Source of the DNA: Mongoliitalea daihaiensis
GTDB lineage: Bacteria > Bacteroidota > Bacteroidia > Cytophagales > Cyclobacteriaceae
Direction: 5' to 3'
DNA length: 64,000 bases
Assembly (NCBI RefSeq): GCF_021596945.1
Contig: NZ_CP063779.1
Location: 995,501 to 1,059,500, forward strand
Each line of letters begins with the position of its first letter. Within the stretch, counting starts at the first letter, position 1. Position numbers and translations under genes: made by a program. Below are positions 57,590-64,000 of this stretch, in pieces. Under the pieces are notes generated by a model. It did not search any database. It saw only the letters and a program-made list of their open reading frames with translations, and was not told the DNA's origin.

Positions 57590-58585
57590 TTAACGAAGTA
57601 ATTTTCCTACATGATTGCCGGCCACCAAGGCCTGAACTTCTTCCACGGAAACCAGATTAGCATCTCCAGAAATTCCATGTTTCAGTACAGAGGCTGCTAC
57701 TGCAAACTCCAGCGCTGCTTGTTGCTCCATGTGGAGTAAGCCATAGATCAGCCCTGCCATGTAGGCATCGCCACCCCCAATTCTATCCACAATCTGTGGC
57801 ATATCGTAGGATTTGGAAGTAAGCAGTTCTTGACCATTCCATAAGACAGCACTCAACTGATTATGGTTAGAAGAAATTGTTTCTCTTTCAGTAGTACTGA
57901 TATAAGCAATGGATGGATAGTCACGCTTCGCAAGATGACAGGCTTCAACATATTCAGATGCTTGAATGTCCATACAATTTTCAAAATCTGTGAGGCCAGC
58001 AATGACCACATCTGCATAACGGATTAATTCAGGCATGATTTCCAATGGACTCTTGCCATAGTTCCATAGATTACGTCGGTAATTGATGTCAGCACTAACT
58101 TTTACTCCATGATTTTTTGCTGCTTTAAGTGCTTTCAAAAGGAAATCAGCAGCAGCCTGCGAAAGGGCAGGGGTGATTCCAGTCCAATGAAACCAAGCTG
58201 CGTCCAGAAATACCGCATCCCAATCGACTTCCGAGGCATCCCAATTTGCAAATGCAGAATCAAAGCGATCATAGATAATTTTGGATGCACGCTGCATCAC
58301 TCCATTTTCGAGAAAGTAAAGACCCAATCTTCCGTCTTGAGCATACACATGGGTGCAATCCACAAGATGTTTGCGCAGATAGTTTTTCACAGCAAGACCT
58401 AAATCATGCGCAGGTAAAGCCGTCACGTGTTGTGAGGGTTGACCCCAATGGGCCAAAGAAATGGCTACATTAGCCTCCGCTCCTCCAAAGTGCACCTCAA
58501 ATTGCTCTGCTTGCACAAAGCGCTCATGCCCTGGCGTGGAAAGCCTCATCATGATTTCTCCTATGGTGATGATTTTATTGCGCAT
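57590..58585 (-). CDS. kdgK: 2-keto-3-deoxygluconate kinase (PfkB family)
   Basis: Sugar kinase of 331 aa phosphorylating KDG to KDPG, the substrate of the next gene product. PfkB marks: N-terminal FGGAEANVAISLAHWG, and C-terminal DRIGGGDAYMAGLIYG with the catalytic Asp in GGGDA. First gene of the leftward unit, divergent from uxaA. The 104-bp gap holds a LacI-type operator at 58658-58669, which can serve both directions. Confidence 0.93.
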   Translation of the reverse strand: MRNKIITIGEIMMRLSTPGHERFVQAEQFEVHFGGAEANVAISLAHWGQPSQHVTALPAHDLGLAVKNYLRKHLVDCTHVYAQDGRLGLYFLENGVMQRASKIIYDRFDSAFANWDASEVDWDAVFLDAAWFHWTGITPALSQAAADFLLKALKAAKNHGVKVSADINYRRNLWNYGKSPLEIMPELIRYADVVIAGLTDFENCMDIQASEYVEACHLAKRDYPSIAYISTTERETISSNHNQLSAVLWNGQELLTSKSYDMPQIVDRIGGGDAYMAGLIYGLLHMEQQAALEFAVAASVLKHGISGDANLVSVEEVQALVAGNHVGKLLR

Positions 58586-58657
58586 GCCTGATGATACGTT
58601 TAATTGTTGAAATTACTGACTTTGCTTTTTTTCCTAAAATAATTTAATGTAAATTGT

Positions 58658-58669
58658 GCAATCGTTTGC
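58658..58669. promoter_or_regulatory. LacI-family operator between kdgK and uxaA
   Basis: GCAATCGTTTGC within TGCAATCGTTTGCGCA: GCAA/TTGC arms around a CG-containing centre, as in LacI/GalR operators. The same 12 bases recur at 62004 and a one-base variant at 62197. It lies 20 bases before the uxaA start. Confidence 0.65.
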
Positions 58670-58689
58670 GCAATATAAGAAAAAATTAC

Positions 58690-60336
58690 ATGAACGCCAG
58701 ATTTTTAAAAATCCATACAAAAGATAATGTGTTAGTGGCTTTGACCGATCTGAAACAAGGAGAAATCATTGAGCAGGAAGGCAATACATGGACACTTGTG
58801 CAGGACGTCCCTGCCAAACATAAATTTGCTTGTGAAGTAATTTCTCCGGGACAACCTATTTACATGTATGGGGTAATTGTTGGTAAAACAAAAATTGACC
58901 TATCCTCCGGCCAGATAATCACCACCCAAAATGTTGCCCATGAAGCCAACTCTTTTGGCGAAAAAACAGAGATAACTTCATGGGCAGCTCCAAGCATTGA
59001 AAAATTTACTAACAAAACATTCAAAGGATTTCATCGAGCAGATGGACAGGTGGGTACTGCTAATTATTGGTTAATTATTCCCTTGGTATTCTGTGAAAAC
59101 AGAAATGTAGAAGTGATCAAAGATGCATTTTTAGAGGAGTTGGGTTTTGCCAAGCAAAACCCATTCAAGTCATTGGTACAGCAAATGAAGGCCCTGTACG
59201 AATCTGGCAATATTCAAGAAATTGAAAAACTGGTAGTAGAACAAAGCATAGTTGAAGGAACAAATCACTTATTTGAAAATATCGATGGATTAAAATTCTT
59301 GACCCATCAAGGGGGCTGTGGAGGAACGAGACAAGATTCAGAGATGCTTTGCACCCTTTTGGCTGGGTACATACACAACCCCAACGTTGCCGGTGCGACC
59401 GTTTTAAGCTTGGGTTGTCAAAATGCACAACCTGCCATCCTTCGGGATAAATTAGAAAACTTGCAGGCAAATTTCCAGAAGCCAGTTTATATCTTAGAAC
59501 AACAGGTAGAAGGAACCGAAAATCAACTGATTTCGGAAGCGATCAAAAAAACATTTTTGGGATTAATTGAGGCCAATAAATACGAGAGGCAAGAAGCACC
59601 CTTGAGCAAATTAAGCATTGGATTAGAATGTGGTGGTTCAGATGGCTTCTCGGGTATTTCAGCCAACCCTACAGTTGGCCACGTCTCTGATTTGATAGTC
59701 GCTTTAGGAGGAAAGACGATGTTATCCGAATTTCCTGAGCTTTGTGGGGTAGAGCAAGAATTGATCAACAGATGTGTAGACAACTTAATTGCAGAGAAGT
59801 TTTCGCACCTGATGTCAGCCTATGAGTCAGCAGCTGTGAAAGCAGGTTCGGGTTTTGACATGAACCCATCTCCAGGTAATATCAAAGACGGATTGATCAC
59901 CGATGCTATTAAATCAGCAGGTGCAGCCAAAAAAGGAGGTACTTCACCAGTAGTGGATGTGTTGGACTATGGAGAATACCTTCAAAAAAACGGACTTAAC
60001 CTATTATGTACTCCTGGCAATGATGTAGAAAGTACCACAGCCATGGCGGGTTCAGGAGCCAACATTATCCTGTTCACCACAGGTCTCGGCACCCCAACTG
60101 GGAATCCAATAGTTCCTGTAATCAAAATTTCCTCCAATACCCGACTGGCTGAGCGCATGCCTGATATCATTGATTTCAATACTGGACCGATTATCACAGG
60201 GGAAAAAACAATTGAAACTATGGGCGAAGAGTTGTTAGATTATATCATTTCAGTAGCCTCAGGTGAGCATCAAACAAAAGCTCAACATTTGGGCCAGGAT
60301 GATTTCATTCCTTGGAAGCGGGGACTGTCTTTGTAA
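58690..60336 (+). CDS. uxaA: Altronate dehydratase (UxaA family)
   Basis: Dehydratase of 548 aa turning D-altronate into KDG. I chose ATG 58690 (MNARFLKIHTKDNVLVAL) because upstream in-frame codons run through the operator. SAF domain at ~5-95, then the catalytic region with GCGGTRQDSEML, CGGSDGFSGISANP and PGNDVESTTAMAGSGANIIL, the metal-cysteine patterns of the UxaA/GarD family. Full length. It heads the rightward unit with the lyase gene (45-base gap). A tagaturonate/altronate oxidoreductase is not in the window, so the upstream steps must be encoded elsewhere. Confidence 0.94.
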   Translation: MNARFLKIHTKDNVLVALTDLKQGEIIEQEGNTWTLVQDVPAKHKFACEVISPGQPIYMYGVIVGKTKIDLSSGQIITTQNVAHEANSFGEKTEITSWAAPSIEKFTNKTFKGFHRADGQVGTANYWLIIPLVFCENRNVEVIKDAFLEELGFAKQNPFKSLVQQMKALYESGNIQEIEKLVVEQSIVEGTNHLFENIDGLKFLTHQGGCGGTRQDSEMLCTLLAGYIHNPNVAGATVLSLGCQNAQPAILRDKLENLQANFQKPVYILEQQVEGTENQLISEAIKKTFLGLIEANKYERQEAPLSKLSIGLECGGSDGFSGISANPTVGHVSDLIVALGGKTMLSEFPELCGVEQELINRCVDNLIAEKFSHLMSAYESAAVKAGSGFDMNPSPGNIKDGLITDAIKSAGAAKKGGTSPVVDVLDYGEYLQKNGLNLLCTPGNDVESTTAMAGSGANIILFTTGLGTPTGNPIVPVIKISSNTRLAERMPDIIDFNTGPIITGEKTIETMGEELLDYIISVASGEHQTKAQHLGQDDFIPWKRGLSL

Positions 60337-60381
60337 GACTGTCAAGTTATCATTGATTGACATATAATAAAACCACCACTT

Positions 60382-61587
60382 ATGAAAACAGCTTTTATCT
60401 ATCCTTCTCTTGTCATTACTTATTTGATTTTTGGATTTGCATTGACTAGCGATGCACAAATCCTATCAACTCCAAATAAATTGCAGGAAAAAATCATCCT
60501 TGAAGGACGTGATCGTATCATAGAAAATGCCAACCGATACCTGCAACAGGAACCCGTGACCGTCACTGCAAAAGTGTCCGAGCGCAGTGCAGGAGGACCT
60601 AATGATTTTTACTCAGAAGGTGACTATTGGTGGCCGGACCCAAACAACCCTGGTGGACCATTTATTCAAAGAGATGGGGAACGGTTTACGGATCGTTTTG
60701 AACATGACCGACTTGTGCTTAGAGATTTTGCTGAATATACTGCAGCCCTAAGTAGTGCCTGGCTACTCACGGGAGACCAACGGTATGCTGATCATGCACT
60801 GATACACCTGAGGGCTTGGTTTACAAATCCTGAGACCCTGATGAATCCACACATGTTGTATGCGCAAGCCATCCAAGGGCGGGTGACGGGCCGAGACATT
60901 GGGATTATTGACGCCTACCATCTGATTGAAGTGGCACAATCCGCTCGAGCGCTTGAAAAAACCAGGGCTATTCCTGATGAAGATATCAGGAGAATCAAGA
61001 ATTGGTTTGGGCGCTTTATCACGTGGATGACCACCCATGAATATGGTATCGGAGAAATGAACCGGCTGAATAATCATGCGACTACATGGGCGGTTACCGC
61101 CTCTGCCATGGCAAGATTTGTGGGTCATGAGGGGATCCTAGATTTGGCAAAAAATCGCTTCAAATACATCCTCCTGCCAGACCAAATGGCCCTTGATGGA
61201 AGTTTCCCCCAAGAACTTGGACGAACAAAGCCTTACAGCTATTCCCTTTTCAACTTAGATGCATTTGCCAATTTGGCTTTTATCCTGTCTACACCCGAGG
61301 ATAATCTGTGGGAGTATATTACGCATGATGGGAAATCCATGCAGTTGGGAATAAATTTCCTGACTCCTTTTATTGAAGACAAAGCAAGTTGGCCCTTTGC
61401 TGAAGATATTGATATCCATGAAAAATGGCCTATCCGTCATTCGCTGTTATTGTTTGCTGGTCTTTCTTGGCAGGATGAGCGATATATAGATCTTTTCTTA
61501 AGTTTTGATCCCCAACCTACCCACCCGGAAGTTTTACGAAATCATCCTGTGAGGCATCCTATCATTTGGATGGAAGACCTATGGTGA
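60382..61587 (+). CDS. Alginate lyase-family polysaccharide lyase
   Basis: Exported enzyme of 401 aa with a signal peptide (VITYLIFGFALTSDAQ) and an alpha/alpha-toroid fold, as in the alginate_lyase (PF05426) families; the PL38-type is my best guess. Motifs: SEGDYWWPDPNNPGGPF, RLNNHATTWAVTASAM (Asn-His pair in the active cleft) and PFAEDIDIHEKWPIRHS. It should cut a polyuronate by beta-elimination, giving unsaturated ends that feed KduI and KduD. The substrate (alginate, glucuronan or pectin-like) cannot be read from sequence. No sorting domain, so it is periplasmic. Confidence 0.85.
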   Translation: MKTAFIYPSLVITYLIFGFALTSDAQILSTPNKLQEKIILEGRDRIIENANRYLQQEPVTVTAKVSERSAGGPNDFYSEGDYWWPDPNNPGGPFIQRDGERFTDRFEHDRLVLRDFAEYTAALSSAWLLTGDQRYADHALIHLRAWFTNPETLMNPHMLYAQAIQGRVTGRDIGIIDAYHLIEVAQSARALEKTRAIPDEDIRRIKNWFGRFITWMTTHEYGIGEMNRLNNHATTWAVTASAMARFVGHEGILDLAKNRFKYILLPDQMALDGSFPQELGRTKPYSYSLFNLDAFANLAFILSTPEDNLWEYITHDGKSMQLGINFLTPFIEDKASWPFAEDIDIHEKWPIRHSLLLFAGLSWQDERYIDLFLSFDPQPTHPEVLRNHPVRHPIIWMEDLW

Positions 61588-61639
61588 AGGAAAACTTAGC
61601 TAAAAGGTCTGGAATCGTACAACCGAAGAAATCATAATA

Positions 61640-61929
61640 ATCCTAAATGAGGCAACTTTGCAACCCATTGGACGGGAAATTCCAAGGCCTGTAACTTGGC
61701 AACAAGCCCTACTTGTCTCCGAATCTGATTTCATCATAGCGCCTATCCCCGACCTACGCCGACTTGGTGGCCCCATGCAGGTCGAATTAATTGCTGGTTC
61801 AGGAATCTACCAAAAAAAATGTAAAGTATTACCTGCGTTGGGAAAATGGAGGAGCCAACCGAGTCCGAGAGGTTCCCAAACCTTGGCCACAGCCGACCAT
61901 GCTACGTGTCTACAAGGTAAGTGAAGTCA
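61640..61929 (+). pseudogene. Fragment of an unidentified gene, frameshifted
   Basis: One frame reads PIGREIPRPVTWQQALLV, then GGPMQVELIAGSGIYQKK. After an A8 run (61816-61823) another frame continues YYLRWENGGANRVREVPKP and WPQPTMLRVYKV to a stop at 61929. The two halves read as one protein C-terminus of ~90 residues. The 5' part is missing. I do not recognise the family; the position suggests another uronate-related enzyme. Confidence 0.45.
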
Positions 61930-62003
61930 GATAATTTCAACCGAACGTTTAAGAGGCCAGTGAAAAGAACACAAAGATATTAGTAAATTAAGTGCAACAA
62001 AAA

Positions 62004-62015
62004 GCAATCGTTTGC
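62004..62015. promoter_or_regulatory. LacI-family operator upstream of kduI (distal)
   Basis: GCAATCGTTTGC, identical to the site at 58658-58669, placed 210 bases before the kduI start. With the proximal site at 62197 it could allow looping repression. Confidence 0.6.
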
Positions 62016-62196
62016 ATAATATATCATCTTTTTTCTCGTATTGTATAGGATGAAAAAGTATATTTGTTTGAGTATTTTCAATCGATTAAAGAATCAAAAT
62101 CCATATTTAATTTGTATTTTAAGGCTGATTTTGGAATATAATAGACAAATTCGAAGCCATCACCTTATTAAAACTTGTAAAATAATCTTATATTGC

Positions 62197-62208
62197 GCAA
62201 ACGATAGC
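62197..62208. promoter_or_regulatory. LacI-family operator upstream of kduI (proximal)
   Basis: GCAAACGATAGC; its reverse complement GCTATCGTTTGC differs from the other two sites by one base. It lies 17 bases before the kduI ATG. The 62016-62196 gap between the sites is AT-rich, with only a chance ORF. Confidence 0.6.
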
Positions 62209-62224
62209 ATAAACTATACCCACG

Positions 62225-63064
62225 ATGCACACCTTTATACATACAAGATATTCTAACCACCCCTCTGATGTCAAGCAATACGATACGCAGCAGCTGCGGG
62301 AGCATTTTGTAATTGAATCATTATTTTCAGCGGATGAGATCCACGGAGTATATTCCTTAAATGACCGTTTGATCGTAGGCGGGATTTTCCCTCAATCCAA
62401 ATCCCTTGAACTAGAAACTGTAGATCAGTTGAAGTCGACTTCCTTTTTGGAAAGAAGAGAAATAGGAATCATCAATGTGGGAGCAAGTTGCACCATAGAT
62501 GTCAATGGAGAATCATTTACGTTGAATCATAAAGAAGCCCTATACATTGGCAAAGGTGCAGAAAAAGTTGTTTTTCACCCCTCAGAATCAGGAGACGCCC
62601 TCTTGTATTTTAATTCTGCACCTGCCCACACTAGCTTTCCTACTACCAAAGTTGATAAAAGTAATGCTGAAATAGTGGAACTTGGTTCAGCGGAAAATTC
62701 CAATGCACGAACTATCTACAAGTTGATTGTAAACTCAGTTGTGAGCACCTGCCAACTTCAGATGGGCATGACGGAGTTGAAAACAGGTTCGGTTTGGAAC
62801 ACCATGCCGGCACATACACACGATCGGCGTATGGAAGCTTATTTCTACTTTGATTTGCAAGCGGGACAGACCGTTTGCCATTTTATGGGCAAACCTCAAG
62901 AAACCCGTCACATGTGGCTGACTAATCATCAAGCCATTATTTGTCCACCTTGGTCTATTCATAGTGGGGCAGGAACATCCAATTATACCTTCATTTGGGG
63001 CATGGCTGGGGAAAACCTGAATTACGGAGATATGGATATTGTTTCACCGGATCAATTGCGTTGA
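62225..63064 (+). CDS. kduI: 5-dehydro-4-deoxy-D-glucuronate isomerase
   Basis: Cupin isomerase of 279 aa converting 5-keto-4-deoxyuronate (from unsaturated uronates) to 2,5-diketo-3-deoxygluconate. Zinc-site motifs: NTMPAHTHDRRMEAYFYFD (two His and Glu) and PPWSIHSGAGTSNYTFIWG. The N-terminus YSNHPSDVKQYDTQQLREHF is that of KduI. Start ATG 62225. Its stop is 2 bases before kduD, so the two are co-translated. Confidence 0.95.
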   Translation: MHTFIHTRYSNHPSDVKQYDTQQLREHFVIESLFSADEIHGVYSLNDRLIVGGIFPQSKSLELETVDQLKSTSFLERREIGIINVGASCTIDVNGESFTLNHKEALYIGKGAEKVVFHPSESGDALLYFNSAPAHTSFPTTKVDKSNAEIVELGSAENSNARTIYKLIVNSVVSTCQLQMGMTELKTGSVWNTMPAHTHDRRMEAYFYFDLQAGQTVCHFMGKPQETRHMWLTNHQAIICPPWSIHSGAGTSNYTFIWGMAGENLNYGDMDIVSPDQLR

Positions 63065-63066
63065 TT

Positions 63067-63849
63067 ATGAGTAATCTGTTCTCATTGGAAGGAAAAGTTG
63101 CCTTAGTTACGGGTGCAACCCATGGCTTAGGAATGGCAATGGCAAAAGCTTTGGCAAAAAATGGAGCAACCTTAGTAGTCAATGGCCATACTGCTGAAAA
63201 AATGGCTGTCGCATTGCAGGAATACGAAAACGATGGAATACAAGCAAAAGGCTATCTCTTTGATGTCACCAATGCAAGTCAAGTAGCAGAAAACATAGAA
63301 AAAATCACTACTGAAATTGGCCCAATTGACATTTTGGTCAACAATGCAGGAATGATCATGCGAGTACCTGCCTTGGAGATGGACCCTGAAGATTTCAGAA
63401 AAGTCATCGATGTAGACTTGGTTTCACCTTTTATCCTATCTCAAGCTGTTGCCAAGGGCATGGTGGAAAGAGGAGGAGGAAAAATCATCAATATCTGCTC
63501 GATGATGAGCGAACTGGGTAGGGATACTGTCTCGGCCTATGCAGCAGCCAAGGGCGGATTGAAAATGCTCACCAAAAATTTGGCTACCGAATGGGCCAAA
63601 TACAACATCCAAGTGAACGGCATAGGTCCCGGCTATTTTGCCACAGAACAAACCAAACCTATCAGAGTAGATGGTCACCCGATGAATAACTTTATTCTAG
63701 AGAGAACACCTGCTGGTAGATGGGGAGAGCCCGAAGATTTAGCTGGCGCTACGGTCTTCCTAGCATCTAAGGCCAGCAATTTTGTCAATGGACAAATCAT
63801 CTATGTGGATGGAGGTATTCTGGCAACGATTGGCAGGCCTAGAGATTAA
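63067..63849 (+). CDS. kduD: 2-dehydro-3-deoxy-D-gluconate 5-dehydrogenase (SDR)
   Basis: Short-chain dehydrogenase of 260 aa reducing 2,5-diketo-3-deoxygluconate to KDG. I chose ATG 63067 (MSNLFSLEGKVALVTGA); the longer frame reads back into kduI. Motifs: cofactor loop TGATHGLGMAMA, NNAG, active-site Ser in NICSMMSELG and YAAAKGG (Tyr and Lys), and C-terminal VNGQIIYVDGG. It lies 2 bases after kduI and 11 bases before the LacI gene, so all three form one unit. Confidence 0.93.
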   Translation: MSNLFSLEGKVALVTGATHGLGMAMAKALAKNGATLVVNGHTAEKMAVALQEYENDGIQAKGYLFDVTNASQVAENIEKITTEIGPIDILVNNAGMIMRVPALEMDPEDFRKVIDVDLVSPFILSQAVAKGMVERGGGKIINICSMMSELGRDTVSAYAAAKGGLKMLTKNLATEWAKYNIQVNGIGPGYFATEQTKPIRVDGHPMNNFILERTPAGRWGEPEDLAGATVFLASKASNFVNGQIIYVDGGILATIGRPRD

Positions 63850-63860
63850 TTCAATAACGT

Positions 63861-64000
63861 ATGAAAAAAGGAAAAGCAACCATTCACGATATTGCTGAAA
63901 AATTAAACATCACCGCTTCGACGGTTTCCCGTGCTTTGAATGATAACCCGCGGATTTCAGAAACTACCAAAAAGCAAGTGGTCAAGATGGCAAAACAGCT
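63861..64000 (+). CDS. LacI-family transcriptional regulator (partial, cut by window end)
   Basis: The first 46 codons of a LacI/GalR protein. The helix-turn-helix and hinge start are clear (ATIHDIAEKLNITASTVSRA, then LNDNPRISETT). The ligand domain lies beyond the window. It starts 11 bases after kduD and probably binds the three GCAATCGTTTGC-type sites found upstream of uxaA/kdgK and kduI, sensing a uronate breakdown product such as KDG (inference). Confidence 0.9.
   Translation, partial: MKKGKATIHDIAEKLNITASTVSRALNDNPRISETTKKQVVKMAKQ

Noticed and set aside
62041-62256. A 71-codon ORF before kduI
   Set aside because: It overlaps the operator and the kduI start, is AT-driven in composition and shows no motif.

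Overview
The window looks like chromosomal DNA of a Bacteroidota bacterium, most likely Cytophagales/Cyclobacteriaceae (inference from gene families). The signs are a SusC/SusD pair, an Oar-like TonB receptor with a fasciclin lipoprotein, a peptidase with a type IX secretion (T9SS) C-terminal sorting domain, LytS/LytTR signalling pairs, AT-rich DNA, and promoters of the Bacteroidota type (TTTG, 19 bases, TAnnTTTG-like). I saw no rRNA, tRNA, CRISPR array or intact insertion sequence.

Layout. 1-2.1 kb: an XRE-type regulator, a structured hairpin, a 68-codon ORF and about 700 bp of unassigned DNA. 2.1-9.1 kb: a TlpA-like redoxin, SusC and SusD on the + strand, converging on a small two-cysteine secreted peptide (DUF6520-like) and a MauE-like redox membrane protein. 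This is a thiol-redox/uptake cassette with no carbohydrate enzyme nearby. 9.4-11.1 kb: a CRP-fold protein and two overlapping unknown genes. 11.3-15.2 kb: Oar-like receptor plus fasciclin protein. 15.5-26.9 kb: mostly housekeeping and signalling genes (lysoplasmalogenase, PIN-PhoH ATPase, two LytTR regulators with a LytS-type kinase, uvrA, an AsmA-like protein), plus a MITE-like element at 18.6 kb. 27.0-30.3 kb: about nine degenerate copies of a 220-bp repeat, split by an AAA/DUF4143 ATPase gene. 30.4-38.7 kb: lytic transglycosylase, LOG protein, decayed DUF4221-like and transposase remnants, a TolB-like lipoprotein, lspA and ileS. 38.9-46.0 kb: an accessory region with two small lipoproteins behind a duplicated ~290-bp promoter/leader block, a frameshifted T9SS subtilase, two paralogous outer-membrane barrels, a 31-codon secreted peptide and two decayed genes. 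46.1-50.8 kb: a second DUF4143 ATPase starting right after a long palindrome, an M48 peptidase, a DUF1569 protein and a second repeat array (255-bp units, the first two apparently identical). 50.8-53.8 kb: a compact four-gene operon (outer-membrane protein, DUF2846-like protein, LytS kinase, LytTR regulator).

54.1-64.0 kb is a uronate catabolism locus. kdgK, the KDPG aldolase gene and a TRAP transporter (dctP, dctQ, dctM) read leftwards. uxaA, an alginate-lyase-family enzyme, a broken gene, kduI, kduD and the start of a LacI-family regulator read rightwards. Unsaturated uronates released by the lyase would pass through KduI and KduD to KDG, and altronate through UxaA to KDG. KdgK and the aldolase would then give pyruvate and glyceraldehyde-3-phosphate. 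Three LacI-like operators (GCAATCGTTTGC type) lie upstream of uxaA/kdgK and kduI, which suggests that the LacI protein at the window edge controls the locus.
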